A stretch of 64,000 nt of DNA from DAOTWC01 sp048499435 (GTDB lineage Bacteria; Chloroflexota; Anaerolineae; Aggregatilineales; Phototrophicaceae): NCBI GenBank assembly GCA_048499435.1, contig JASNZW010000001.1, positions 496,001-560,000 of the forward strand, written 5' to 3'. Below the pieces are notes generated by a model. It was not told the DNA's origin, did no database searches, and worked only from the letters and a program-made list of their open reading frames with translations. Positions 1 through 8,590 of this stretch are shown here, one piece after another; position 1 is the stretch's first letter; each line of letters starts with the position of its first letter. Both the position numbers and the translations under genes were made by a program.

Positions 1-147
1 GAACGACAGCGGCCTGCGACACAAGCGGAGAAACTGCGTAATCGAAAATGCCCCCTGCGCCTATGGCACAGCGAGGGCACGAATCACCGAAACGCACAAG
101 TGATCATTCGATGTCCCTAACCTTGTTGCCGCGAAGGCCTTGGAACG

Positions 148-272
148 CAGTCAGGGCGGGCGACCGGGCTTACCCGCCGTGAGGCGGGATTACCGTTGCG
201 GGACAGCGCCGGACTTCCACCGGCTTCGCCGTTTACGCGCCTGCCATCCGGGACGAGGCGCACTCTGACCGC
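148..272 (-). ncRNA. Cobalamin (B12) riboswitch
   Basis: Read on the minus strand, the conserved core of the B12 aptamer is clear: a GCCGGTGGAAGTCCGGC hairpin, then GCTGTCCCGCAACGGTAA, then a GCCCGGTCGCCCGCC segment equivalent to the usual GCCAGGAGACCTGCC block. A CCCGCC..GGCGGG arm lies between them. A promoter with good hexamers lies just upstream at 296-324, so the RNA is transcribed leftwards. The regulated gene must lie beyond position 1; B12 synthesis, B12 or cobalt transport, or a B12-independent isozyme are the usual targets. The terminator or sequestering arm was not resolved. Confidence 0.85.
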
Positions 273-295
273 CACTTCATAGTTTGATGCCGCCC

Positions 296-324
296 AGTAT
301 AACCGACTCCGCGGCGGGTGGCAA
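296..324 (-). promoter_or_regulatory. Sigma-70 promoter of the B12 riboswitch
   Basis: On the minus strand TTGCCA (319-324) is followed after 17 bp by TATACT (296-301). It lies about 25 bp upstream of the riboswitch core and points the same way, so it is the likely promoter of the leader RNA. Confidence 0.65.
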
Positions 325-377
325 GTGCTGCCCGCGCCCCGCCGAACCAAACGCTTTACAAGCGGCAAAGACCCGGT

Positions 378-390
378 GTATGATTCATAC
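378..390. repeat. 13-bp palindrome, possible operator
   Basis: GTATGATTCATAC is a perfect inverted repeat with 6-bp arms around one central base. It lies between the divergent riboswitch promoter and the ABC transporter gene. It could be a small operator, but a 6-bp-arm palindrome can arise by chance and no regulator gene is adjacent. Confidence 0.3.
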
Positions 391-708
391 TGGCATTGAC
401 TATGAGGTAAGGCGCATCAAACCCAATGGACGACGGGCCTAGTCACAGTCAGGTTTGTCAACCCCTCCATCTGCCCCGGCGTTAAACCGCTCCGCCCCCC
501 TTTTCAGGGACGGCAAATGAACGGAGCGCCGGACAGGTGGCGCAGCCGTTCGTTGTTTTAAGAACGCTCTGCTGACATACCGAGACATCCACAACCGCCT
601 GAGCACCGCTGGAACGCACCTTTCCAGGGTTTCGGCTGTATGACTTTACTCTGGCACGGTGCGGCGCCTGAGCCGTTATGCCTCGTGGCAAGTGAATGAG
701 GAGGTGTC

Positions 709-2439
709 ATGACCCTGCGTAACCGCATCTTTCGCTCGCCCACCCGCGAAGGCGCCCTGTTCAGCATCGGCGACGTGGTGGTGCTGCTCGTCGTCGTCGT
801 GGTGCTGTATCTGGGCGCGCAGCTCGCGCTCGGCACGCCAGAAGTTATTCAAGGCCCCGCGATCAACCTTAACCCGGCGGCGCTGCCGTTCTACGCCCTG
901 CTGTCAACCGGGCGGATGCTGGCGGCGTATCTGCTGTCGCTGGCTTTTTCGATTTTCTACGGCTACGCCGCCGCCCGCAACAAAAGCGCCGAGCGCTGGC
1001 TGATGCCGCTGCTGGATATTTTGCAGTCCGTGCCGATCTTATCCTTCCTGCCGGTCGTGCTGCTCAGCCTGACGGCCATCCTGCCGCAGCGCGCCGCCGT
1101 CGAGCTGGCGGCCATTATCCTCATCTTCACCAGCCAGGCGTGGAACCTGACCTTCAGCTTCTACCAGTCCATGCGGACAATCCCCACCGAATACCGGGAA
1201 GCGGCGGCGGTGTTCCGCTTCAGCCCCTGGCTGCGCTTCAAGCAGGTTGAGCTTCCGTTCGCCTCGATGGGGCTGATCTGGAACAGCGTGATGTCGTGGG
1301 CCGGCGGCTGGTTCTTCCTGATGGCGGCGGAAATCTTCACGCTCGGCGCGCGCGATTTCCGTCTGCCGGGGCTGGGCGCTTACCTCCAGACCGCCGCTTC
1401 GCAGGGCGACACGCAGGCGCTCGTCATCGGCATCGGCGTGCTGATCTTCATCATCGTCCTGCTGGATCAACTGGTCTGGCAGCCGCTGCTGGCGTGGGCG
1501 GAACGGTTCAAAGTCTCGCAGGTCGCGGACGACAATCCGGTCACCTCGTGGTTTCTGAACAGCCTGCGCCGTTCTGGGCTGGCGCGCGCCGCCCACCGGC
1601 GCGTGTTCGCCAGGTTCAGCCGCTGGCTGGACAAAACCCTGAACCACCCGCCGAAAACCGTCGCCAGCCTGGAAATCGCCGATAGCAGCCAGCGGGGGCC
1701 GCTGGGCTGGGCCGTCCTGCTGCTGGCGGCGCTGGCCATCGGCTACGGCCTCATCCAGGCCGCCGAGCTGCTGCTCACGCTGCCGCCGTCGGCGTGGGGC
1801 GACATCGCCACCGGCACGCTGGCGACGCTGCTGCGGGTCACGGCGGCGGTGGCTATCGCGCTGGCGTGGACGATACCGGTCGGCGTGCTGATCGGCACGA
1901 ACCCGCGCGCCGCCAGCGTCCTGCAGCCGCTGGTGCAGATCGCGGCTTCTATCCCGGCAACGGCGCTGTTCCCGGTGCTGCTGCTGGGTCTGCTGAACGT
2001 CCCGGCAGGCGCGAACATCGCGGCGGTGCTGCTGATGCTGCTGGGCACACAGTGGTATCTGCTGTTCAACGTTATCGCCGGGGCATCGGCGATCCCGCAG
2101 GATTTACAGTTCACCAGCGATCTGCTGCAGTTAAAAGGCTGGCGGCGCTGGAAAACGCTCACCCTGCCGGCGCTCTTTCCGTATATCGTCACCGGCCTGA
2201 TCACCGCCAGCGGCGGGGCGTGGAACGCCAGCATCATCGCGGAATTCACCGAATTCGGCGGCGAGATCAGCCGCGTCACCGGGCTGGGCGCGGAGATCAC
2301 CGCCGCCACCGCGGCGGGGGATTACGCGCTGCTGCTGGCCTCAACCCTGACGATGATCGTGCTGGTGGTGACAATTAACCGCCTGGTGTGGCGGCGTTTG
2401 TATCGCGTGGCTGAAGACCGTTTCCGCATGGACCAGTAA
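709..2439 (+). CDS. Duplicated permease of an anion-type ABC transporter
   Basis: Inner-membrane permease of 576 residues made of two fused binding-protein-dependent permease domains. The first covers about residues 20-260 and the second about 335-565, each with several hydrophobic helices and an EAA-type loop (EYREAAAVFRF in the first half; the second has LLQLKGWRRWKTLTLPA). Single-domain NitT/TauT permeases are about 250-300 residues, so this is a true tandem fusion, as in the family called anion transport system, duplicated permease component. The start is the ATG preceded by GAGGAGGT. It is 12 bp from the ATPase gene and forms a two-gene operon. No periplasmic binding protein is present, so the substrate (nitrate, sulfonate, bicarbonate or another anion) cannot be named. 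Confidence 0.85.
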   Translation: MTLRNRIFRSPTREGALFSIGDVVVLLVVVVVLYLGAQLALGTPEVIQGPAINLNPAALPFYALLSTGRMLAAYLLSLAFSIFYGYAAARNKSAERWLMPLLDILQSVPILSFLPVVLLSLTAILPQRAAVELAAIILIFTSQAWNLTFSFYQSMRTIPTEYREAAAVFRFSPWLRFKQVELPFASMGLIWNSVMSWAGGWFFLMAAEIFTLGARDFRLPGLGAYLQTAASQGDTQALVIGIGVLIFIIVLLDQLVWQPLLAWAERFKVSQVADDNPVTSWFLNSLRRSGLARAAHRRVFARFSRWLDKTLNHPPKTVASLEIADSSQRGPLGWAVLLLAALAIGYGLIQAAELLLTLPPSAWGDIATGTLATLLRVTAAVAIALAWTIPVGVLIGTNPRAASVLQPLVQIAASIPATALFPVLLLGLLNVPAGANIAAVLLMLLGTQWYLLFNVIAGASAIPQDLQFTSDLLQLKGWRRWKTLTLPALFPYIVTGLITASGGAWNASIIAEFTEFGGEISRVTGLGAEITAATAAGDYALLLASTLTMIVLVVTINRLVWRRLYRVAEDRFRMDQ

Positions 2440-2451
2440 GGGGCATAACCT

Positions 2452-3738
2452 ATGAACAACAACGATGTGCTGCTGCAGTTGGACCACGTAACGAAAATCT
2501 ACGGGCGCGGCGAACGCCAGTTCACGGCGGTGAAAGACATCAACCTGACCATTCGCGAAGGCGAGTTCGTGGCGCTGCTGGGTCCGTCGGGCTGCGGCAA
2601 GAGCACGCTGCTGCGGATGATCACTGGGCTGATCCCTGTCTCTGACGGGAAAGTGTATTATCGCGGGCAGCCGGTGCAGGGGATCAACCCTTACGCGACG
2701 ATGGTGTTTCAGACCTTCGCCCTTTACCCCTGGCTGAGCGTGCTGGACAACGTGGCGCTGGCGCTGGAGGCGCGCGGGGATATGTCCGGCGGGCGGTTTG
2801 TCCGGGCGGAGAAGCTGGTTGACCTCGTTGGGCTGGATGGCTTTGAAAGCGCCTACCCGCGCGAGCTTTCCGGGGGGATGCGGCAGAAAGTCGGCTTCGC
2901 CCGCGCGCTGGCGGTTGAGCCGGAGCTGCTGTGCCTGGACGAGCCGTTCAGCGCGCTGGATGTGCTGAGCGCCGAGGCGCTGCGCGGCGAGCTGATGGAG
3001 CTGTGGCGCGGCGGGCAGCTTCCCACCAAAGCGATTCTGCTGGTGAGCCACAACATCGAAGAGGCGATTTTAATGGCGGACCGGGTGGTCGTCATGGGCA
3101 AGGAACCCGGCCACATTGTCACCGAGTTCGCCATTGATCTGCCGCACCCGCGCATCCGCAAAGAGCCGCAGTTTGAAGCGCTGACCGATCGCATCTACGG
3201 CGCGATCGCCGGGCGCACGGAGGCGGAAGTGAAAGAGGTCGGCACCGCGCCTGGCGCGCCGGGCATGATCCGCATTCTGCCGCACTCGTCGGTCAACGCC
3301 CTGGCCGGGCTACTGGAACACATCAACCCGTTCAAAAGCCCCTACGATATTTACAAGCTGGAGGGCGAGCTGGGGGTGAAGATGGCGGACCTGGTGCAGA
3401 CGATTGAGATGGCGGAAATCCTGGGCTTCGCGATCGTCAGCACGGGCGATATTCAGATCACGCCGCTGGGCCAGGCCTTCGCCGAAGCGTCCATCCTGAC
3501 CCGCAAGGAGCTGTTCGCCCAGCGCGCCCGCCGCCAGCCGATGATCCAGTGGATGATGCAGATGCTGAGCGCCGCGCCCAACCAGGAGCTGCCCTGGAAG
3601 GTGTTCTACACAGCGCTGCTGCCGGAATTCCCCGATGAGCTGTCCGAACGGCAGCTTAACATCGCGATTGACTGGGGGCGCTACGCGGAGCTGATCACTT
3701 ACGATGACCGCGATGAAATGCTGGGCCTGGGAGAGTGA
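2452..3738 (+). CDS. ABC transporter ATPase with AAA-associated C-terminal domain
   Basis: ATP-binding partner of the upstream fused permease. Residues 1-255 form a NitT/TauT-type ATPase: Walker A GPSGCGKST, Q-loop VFQTFALYPW, signature LSGGM, Walker B LLCLDEP and switch histidine in VSHNIEE. Residues about 270-428 form an extra domain of the AAA-associated C-terminal type, found on ATPases paired with duplicated permeases. The usual NitT/TauT ATPase is about 260 residues, so the extension is a real addition and may be regulatory. The ORF starts 12 bp after the permease stop. A strong hairpin follows the stop. Confidence 0.88.
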   Translation: MNNNDVLLQLDHVTKIYGRGERQFTAVKDINLTIREGEFVALLGPSGCGKSTLLRMITGLIPVSDGKVYYRGQPVQGINPYATMVFQTFALYPWLSVLDNVALALEARGDMSGGRFVRAEKLVDLVGLDGFESAYPRELSGGMRQKVGFARALAVEPELLCLDEPFSALDVLSAEALRGELMELWRGGQLPTKAILLVSHNIEEAILMADRVVVMGKEPGHIVTEFAIDLPHPRIRKEPQFEALTDRIYGAIAGRTEAEVKEVGTAPGAPGMIRILPHSSVNALAGLLEHINPFKSPYDIYKLEGELGVKMADLVQTIEMAEILGFAIVSTGDIQITPLGQAFAEASILTRKELFAQRARRQPMIQWMMQMLSAAPNQELPWKVFYTALLPEFPDELSERQLNIAIDWGRYAELITYDDRDEMLGLGE

Positions 3739-3754
3739 TAAGCAGCGCGGGATA

Positions 3755-3793
3755 GCTGGCCCCTCCCACCGGTTAACCGGGGAAGGGGCCAGC
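3755..3793. terminator. Hairpin between convergent genes
   Basis: GCTGGCCCCT (3755-3764) pairs with AGGGGCCAGC (3784-3793), and an inner CCGGTTAACCGG palindrome extends it. It sits between the converging ABC-ATPase and kdpC genes and could end both transcripts. No long T-run flanks it. Confidence 0.6.
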
Positions 3794-3801
3794 GGCGCGG
3801 C

Positions 3802-4464
3802 CTAGCCGCCCGCGGCGGCGGGCAGCGGATATTGCGCGTCCAGGGCCAGGTTCAGACGCAGCACGTTGACGCGCGGCTCGCCCAGGACCCCCAGCGCGCG
3901 CCCCTCAGTGTACTGATCGGCCAGCGCCTGCACGGCTGCCGCGTCGGCGCCGCGCAGCGCCGCGACCCGCGCGACCTGATACCGCGCCGCCGCCGGGCTG
4001 ATGTGCGGGTCAAGCCCGCTGCCGGACGCTGTAACCAGGTCAACCGGCACCGACCCTTCCACCGTCACCCCCGCCGCCGCGTTCGCTTCCGCAAGCGCGG
4101 TGATGCGCGCCTGGACCATCCCTTCCGGCCCGATCAGCGCCGGGTTCAGCGGCCCCAGGTTAGAGCCAGACGAGGCCGCCGCGTTGTAGGGGACAGGCCC
4201 GGTTGCCGACAAACGCCCCCAGAAGTACGCTGGGTCGCTGAACTGCTGGCCGATGAGTTCTGAGCCAATCAGGTTTCCCGCCGCGTCGGTGATCAGGCTG
4301 CCGTTCGCCTGGTACGGAAAAGCGACCTGAGCGATGCCCGTAACCGCCGCCGGGTAAAGCAGCCCCGTCAGAACGGTGAAGAACAGGATTGAGATCGCTG
4401 CCGGGGCGATCACCTGCCGCCAGTCAACGCCCCGGCTGGCGCTCGTGTTTGTGTTCGGTGTCAT
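3802..4464 (-). CDS. kdpC: Potassium-transporting ATPase subunit C
   Basis: KdpC of the KdpFABC high-affinity potassium pump, a single-span membrane protein that stabilises the complex and supports ATP binding by KdpB. One N-terminal hydrophobic helix at about residues 17-45 is followed by an extracytoplasmic domain with family motifs: QVAFPYQANGSL, GSELIGQ.F..P.YFWGR.SAT, SGSNLGPLNP, DLVTASGSGLDPHISP and the C-terminal VNVLRLNLALD. At 220 residues it is slightly longer than the usual 190. It is the last gene of the kdp operon, 21 bp after kdpB, and ends at a convergent hairpin. Confidence 0.97.
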   Translation of the reverse strand: MTPNTNTSASRGVDWRQVIAPAAISILFFTVLTGLLYPAAVTGIAQVAFPYQANGSLITDAAGNLIGSELIGQQFSDPAYFWGRLSATGPVPYNAAASSGSNLGPLNPALIGPEGMVQARITALAEANAAAGVTVEGSVPVDLVTASGSGLDPHISPAAARYQVARVAALRGADAAAVQALADQYTEGRALGVLGEPRVNVLRLNLALDAQYPLPAAAGG

Positions 4465-4485
4465 GATGACGGCCTCTTTCTCTGG

Positions 4486-6624
4486 TTAGACCCAGCCAAG
4501 CGCGGTCAGGATCACGTCAATGAGCTTGATGCCGATAAACGGCGCGACCAACCCGCCCAGGCCATACACCAGCAGGTTGTGACGCAGCAGCGCGGACGCC
4601 CCAATCGGGCGATATCTGACGCCACGCAGCGCCAGCGGTATCAGAAAGACGATGATGAGCGCGTTAAAAATGACCGCCGAGACAATCGCGCTGTTGGGCG
4701 TCGTTAAGCCCATGATGTTCAACGCCGCAAGCTGCGGGTAGACGCTGGCAAACGCCGCCGGGATGATGGCGAAGTACTTGCTCACGTCGTTGGCGATGCT
4801 GAACGTTGTGAGCGAACCGCGCGTCATCAGAAGCTGCTTGCCAATCTCGACAATCTCGATCAGCTTAGTCGGGTTCGAGTCGAGATCAACCATATTGCCC
4901 GCCTCTTTCGCCGCCTGCGTCCCGCTGTTCATGGCGACGGCGACGTCTGCCTGTGCCAGCGCGGGCGCGTCATTCGTCCCGTCGCCAGTCATCGCGACCA
5001 GCCGCCCGCCTTCCTGATGCTCGCGGATCAGCTTCAGCTTGGCTTCCGGCGTCGCCCGCGCGAGGTAATCATCCACGCCGGCCTCAGCCGCGATCGCGGC
5101 GGCGGTCAGCGGGTTGTCCCCCGTAATCATCACAGTTTTAATGCCCATCTGCCGCAGCTCACCGAAGCGTTCCTTGATGCCGCCCTTCACGATGTCCTTC
5201 AGTTGGATGACGCCCAGAACGCGCCCGCTGTCCGCGACGACCAACGGCGTGCCGCCCTTGCGGGCGATATCGTCAACGGTGGCCTGAACAGACTGCGGGA
5301 ACTGCCCGCCCTGCTGAACGACGAAAGCGCGGATCGCGTCGGCAGCGCCTTTGCGAATCTGGCGGCCATCCAGGTTAATCCCGCTCATGCGGGTCTGCGC
5401 CGTGAACGGGATAAACTGCGCGCCCAGCCCCTGAATGCTGCGCTCGCGCAGCCTGAACTTCTCTTTCGCCAGCACCACGATGCTGCGCCCTTCCGGCGTT
5501 TCGTCGGCCAGCGACGAAAGCTGCGCCGCGTCGGCAAGCTGTTCTGCCGTCACGCCCTGCGCCGGGATGAAATCGGCCGCCTGGCGGTTGCCCAGCGTAA
5601 TCGTCCCGGTCTTGTCCAGCAGCAGTACGTCCACGTCGCCAGCCGCTTCCACCGCCCGCCCGGACATAGCGATCACGTTCGCCTGAATCATGCGGTCCAT
5701 CCCGGCGATCCCGATGGCAGACAGCAGGCCGCCGATGGTCGTGGGGATCAGGCAGACCAGCAGCGCGACCAGCACCGTTACAGTGACAGGCGCGCCCTGC
5801 CCCGTGCCGTTGACCGCGTAGATCGAGAACGGCAGCAGGGTCATTGTCGCCAGCAGAAAGATGATCGTAAACACCGACAGCAGGATGCTGAGCGCGATCT
5901 CGTTGGGCGTTTTCTGCCGCTTCGCGCCCTCCACCATCGTGATCATGCGGTCCAGGAACGCCTCGCCAGGGTTCGCCGTGATACGGACGATCAGCCAGTC
6001 CGACAGCACCCGCGTGCCGCCGGTCACGGCGCTGCGGTCGCCGCCGCTTTCGCGAATCACCGGGGCGCTCTCGCCCGTAACCGCGCTCTCGTCAACCGAG
6101 GCAACCCCTTCGACGATCTCGCCGTCGCCGGGGATAGTGTCGCCAGCCTCCACCAGCACGATGTCGTCTTTGCGCAGCGTCGGCGCGGAAACTTCAGTGC
6201 AGCTGGCGTTTCGCTGCGGGCTGCTCAGCTTCCGGGCGATCACATCGCGGCGCGCCTTGCGCAGCGAGTCCGCCTGCGCCTTGCCGCGTCCCTCCGCCAT
6301 CGCCTCCGCAAAGTTGGCGAACAGCACCGTAAACCACAGCCAGACGGTGATGGCAAGGATAAACGCGGCAGAATCGCGGGATGCCTGCGCCGCGGCTTCA
6401 GGGGTCGCGCCGCTGTTGATCGCAACCTGCGCCGCTTCCCCCTGCCCCAGCAGGGCAAGGATAAACAGCGCGGTGGTCAGTGCCGCGCCCACCAGCACGA
6501 TAAACATGACCGGGTTGCGCACCTGACGGCGCGGGTCCAGCTTCCTGAAGGCGTCGCCCACCGCCTGCCGCACAATCGGCGGGTCGAACAGGGGGCGCGC
6601 TTTGGCTCTCGTTTCAAGTGTCAT
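4486..6624 (-). CDS. kdpB: Potassium-transporting P-type ATPase subunit B
   Basis: Catalytic P-type ATPase subunit of KdpFABC, 712 residues. It shows the TGES actuator loop, phosphorylation motif DKTGTITLGNR, the TGDNPLTAAA loop and the hinge motif GDGTNDAPALAQADVAVAM, with membrane helices near both ends. An in-frame ORF extends 13 codons further upstream. The start at 6624 (protein MTLETRAK) is preferred because AAAGGA lies 11 bp upstream and the longer form would overlap the kdpA stop at 6653. Neighbours are kdpA upstream and kdpC downstream. No KdpDE sensor pair is encoded in this window, so regulation must come from elsewhere. Confidence 0.97.
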   Translation of the reverse strand: MTLETRAKARPLFDPPIVRQAVGDAFRKLDPRRQVRNPVMFIVLVGAALTTALFILALLGQGEAAQVAINSGATPEAAAQASRDSAAFILAITVWLWFTVLFANFAEAMAEGRGKAQADSLRKARRDVIARKLSSPQRNASCTEVSAPTLRKDDIVLVEAGDTIPGDGEIVEGVASVDESAVTGESAPVIRESGGDRSAVTGGTRVLSDWLIVRITANPGEAFLDRMITMVEGAKRQKTPNEIALSILLSVFTIIFLLATMTLLPFSIYAVNGTGQGAPVTVTVLVALLVCLIPTTIGGLLSAIGIAGMDRMIQANVIAMSGRAVEAAGDVDVLLLDKTGTITLGNRQAADFIPAQGVTAEQLADAAQLSSLADETPEGRSIVVLAKEKFRLRERSIQGLGAQFIPFTAQTRMSGINLDGRQIRKGAADAIRAFVVQQGGQFPQSVQATVDDIARKGGTPLVVADSGRVLGVIQLKDIVKGGIKERFGELRQMGIKTVMITGDNPLTAAAIAAEAGVDDYLARATPEAKLKLIREHQEGGRLVAMTGDGTNDAPALAQADVAVAMNSGTQAAKEAGNMVDLDSNPTKLIEIVEIGKQLLMTRGSLTTFSIANDVSKYFAIIPAAFASVYPQLAALNIMGLTTPNSAIVSAVIFNALIIVFLIPLALRGVRYRPIGASALLRHNLLVYGLGGLVAPFIGIKLIDVILTALGWV

Positions 6625-6652
6625 GGTCTTTATCATCCTTTGCGGCGTTATC

Positions 6653-8410
6653 TCAACCGCCAATCATCAGCAGGTGTTCAGCGACCGGCCCCAGCGCCAG
6701 CGCCGGGATAAACGTGAGCGCGCCCACGATAATCACCACGCCGATCAGCATGGCGATAAACAGCCCGTTATGGGTGGGCAGCGTCCCTTCGCCAGTGGGG
6801 ACTGTCTTTTTCGCCGCCAGCGACCCGGCCAGCGCCAGCGCCGCGACGATGAGGGGGAAGCGCCCGAACAGCATGGCCAGGCCAACCGTCGTGTTGTAGA
6901 AGGGCGTATTCGCGCCCAGCCCGGCGAACGCGCTGCCGTTGTTGTTCGCGCCCGACGTAAAAGCGTACAGCACTTCGCTGAAACCGTGCGCGGCTGGCTC
7001 GGCGTTGTAGATAGTCGCCAGCCCGTCCGCGCTGACAACGGCGACGGCGGTAAAGCCCAGCACCAGCATGGGCATAATCAGGATCAGAATTGACGCCATC
7101 TTCATCTCGAAGGCTTCAATCTTCTTGCCCAGATACTCCGGCGTGCGCCCAACCATCAGCCCGGCGATAAACACCGCGATGATGGCGTAAATAAGCATCC
7201 CGCTGTACAGGCCCGACCCAACCCCGCCCAGAACCGACTCGCCCATCTGCATCATGAACATGGGGATCAGGCCGCCCAGCGGTGTAAACGAGTCGTGCAT
7301 CGAATTCACCGCGCCGGTTGAGGTCGCGGTGGTCGCGGTGGCAAACAGCGCCGAGCGCGCGATGCCAAAGCGGGCCTCTTTGCCTTCCATGTTGCCGCCC
7401 GGATTCGCGTCGCTCGCCGTGATATCCACCCCCATAGCGGCAAGCTGAGGGGTTCCCGCCGCTTCGGCGGCATACGTGCCCAGCATGAAAACGCCCAGGA
7501 GAATCATCATCGCGGCGAGGATCGCCCACCCCTGCCGCGTGTCGCCGACGGTCTTACCGAAGGTGTAGGTAAGCGCCGCCGCGATCACGGTCTCCGCTAA
7601 AATCAGCACCAGATCGGTGAAGGGCGTTGGGCTTTCATAAGGGTGCGCGGCGTTGGCGTTGAAGAAGCCGCCGCCGTTAGTCCCCAGATGCTTGATCGCC
7701 ACCTGTGACGCCGCCGGCCCCATCGCCAGGACCTGCGCCGTCACCGGGCTGCCGTCAGCTGCCGTCAGCGCGGTTTCGTCCACCATCTGCGCCGTCTGAT
7801 AAGGCGCGAAGTTTTGCAGCGCCCCCTGCGAAACAAGCAGCAGCGCCACGACCACCGCCAGCGGCAGAAGCACATAGAGCGTGGCGCGCGTGAGGTCAAC
7901 CCAGAAATTACCCAGCGTCGCCGCCGTCCGGCGGGTGAAGCCGCGAATAAAGGCCATCAGCACGGCGATGCCGGTCGCCCCGGAGACAAAATTCTGCACC
8001 GTCATGCCGAGCATCTGGGTGAGGTAGCTCATCGTCGCCTCGCCCGCATAGCCCTGCCAGTTGGTGTTGGTCGTGAAGCTTGCGGCGGTGTTAAACGCCG
8101 AGTCCGGCGTCACCGCGCCGAAACCCTGTGGGTTAAGCGGGAGCGCCCCCTGCACACGCTGCAAAACATACAGCAGCAGCGCGCTGGCAAGGCCGAACGC
8201 CAGCACCGCCAGTGAATAGGTTTTCCAGTTCATCTCCACGTCTTCACCGGTCCTGAACAGGCGATAGATCCGGCGTTCGACAGGGCCGAAAACGCGGTTA
8301 ACCACCGAGCGCCCGGCGTAAACATCCGCGATGTAACCGCCCAGCGGCCTGGCCAGCAGCACCAGCGCCAGCAGATAGAGCGCGATTTGCAGAATGCCGT
8401 TGAGCGTCAT
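6653..8410 (-). CDS. kdpA: Potassium-transporting ATPase subunit A
   Basis: Channel-like potassium-translocating subunit of KdpFABC, 585 residues with about ten membrane helices, which is family-typical in length. Selectivity-filter-like loops are visible, including FTTNTNWQGY, KHLGTNGGGFFNANAAHP and TSGANNNGSAF, all hallmarks of the SKT superfamily. The ATG overlaps the kdpF stop by 4 bp, which suggests translational coupling. It is followed 28 bp later by kdpB. Confidence 0.97.
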   Translation of the reverse strand: MTLNGILQIALYLLALVLLARPLGGYIADVYAGRSVVNRVFGPVERRIYRLFRTGEDVEMNWKTYSLAVLAFGLASALLLYVLQRVQGALPLNPQGFGAVTPDSAFNTAASFTTNTNWQGYAGEATMSYLTQMLGMTVQNFVSGATGIAVLMAFIRGFTRRTAATLGNFWVDLTRATLYVLLPLAVVVALLLVSQGALQNFAPYQTAQMVDETALTAADGSPVTAQVLAMGPAASQVAIKHLGTNGGGFFNANAAHPYESPTPFTDLVLILAETVIAAALTYTFGKTVGDTRQGWAILAAMMILLGVFMLGTYAAEAAGTPQLAAMGVDITASDANPGGNMEGKEARFGIARSALFATATTATSTGAVNSMHDSFTPLGGLIPMFMMQMGESVLGGVGSGLYSGMLIYAIIAVFIAGLMVGRTPEYLGKKIEAFEMKMASILILIMPMLVLGFTAVAVVSADGLATIYNAEPAAHGFSEVLYAFTSGANNNGSAFAGLGANTPFYNTTVGLAMLFGRFPLIVAALALAGSLAAKKTVPTGEGTLPTHNGLFIAMLIGVVIIVGALTFIPALALGPVAEHLLMIGG

Positions 8411-8499
8411 GAAAACTTCTCCGGTTTCAGCAGCGCGACGAACAGATAAACGAGCAGCGCGGCTGCGATAAACCCTGTGATGAGATAAAGCGCGGTCAT
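8407..8499 (-). CDS. kdpF: Potassium-transporting ATPase subunit F (30 aa)
   Basis: A 30-residue single-helix peptide, MTALYLITGFIAAALLVYL followed by FVALLKPEKFS, matching the KdpF pattern of one membrane span ending in a LLxPExF tail. KdpF stabilises the KdpABC complex. The ATG follows a GGGGGCGAT ribosome-binding stretch. A longer in-frame ORF running upstream to 8646 is rejected because it would swallow the 26-codon gene in front. The stop overlaps the kdpA start. Confidence 0.9.
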   Translation of the reverse strand: MTALYLITGFIAAALLVYLFVALLKPEKFS

Positions 8500-8509
8500 A
8501 TCGCCCCCC

Positions 8510-8590
8510 TTAGATGCGATCACACAGTTCTGCGAAACCCCACGACAGCGCGAAGAACAGAACCGTAAGCCCGATAAAAACGATGTCCAT
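8510..8590 (-). CDS. 26-residue membrane peptide leading the kdp operon
   Basis: Short gene starting at ATG 8590 with a GGGAAGGGG ribosome binding site about 7 bp upstream. The peptide begins MDIVFIGLTVLFFALSW and ends ELCDRI: one hydrophobic helix and a short charged tail. It ends 10 bp before kdpF. From memory, similar small ORFs of the form MDxxFIGLTxxFFAL...LCxRL occur in front of kdpF in other bacteria, usually unannotated; this was not checked. It probably forms or regulates part of the Kdp complex, but no function is established here. Confidence 0.7.
   Translation of the reverse strand: MDIVFIGLTVLFFALSWGFAELCDRI

Larger units (their letters stand above)
1..708. other. Gene-free left edge
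   Basis: No credible protein gene was found here. The short open frames on the minus strand overlap a riboswitch and have no family features. Positions 148-324 hold a minus-strand promoter and cobalamin riboswitch, listed separately. A 13-bp perfect palindrome lies at 378-390. The remainder up to the ribosome binding site at about 699-705 is the leader of the ABC transporter gene starting at 709. I see no strong sigma-70 promoter in that leader. Confidence 0.6.

Noticed and set aside
117..368. 83-codon minus-strand open frame at the left end
   Set aside because: It coincides with the promoter and cobalamin riboswitch, has no ribosome binding site and no recognisable domain.
5017..6711. 564-codon plus-strand open frame across kdpB
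   Set aside because: It is an antisense shadow of a fully conserved kdpB; the protein is low-complexity Arg/His/Gln-rich, as expected from GC-rich codon mirroring.
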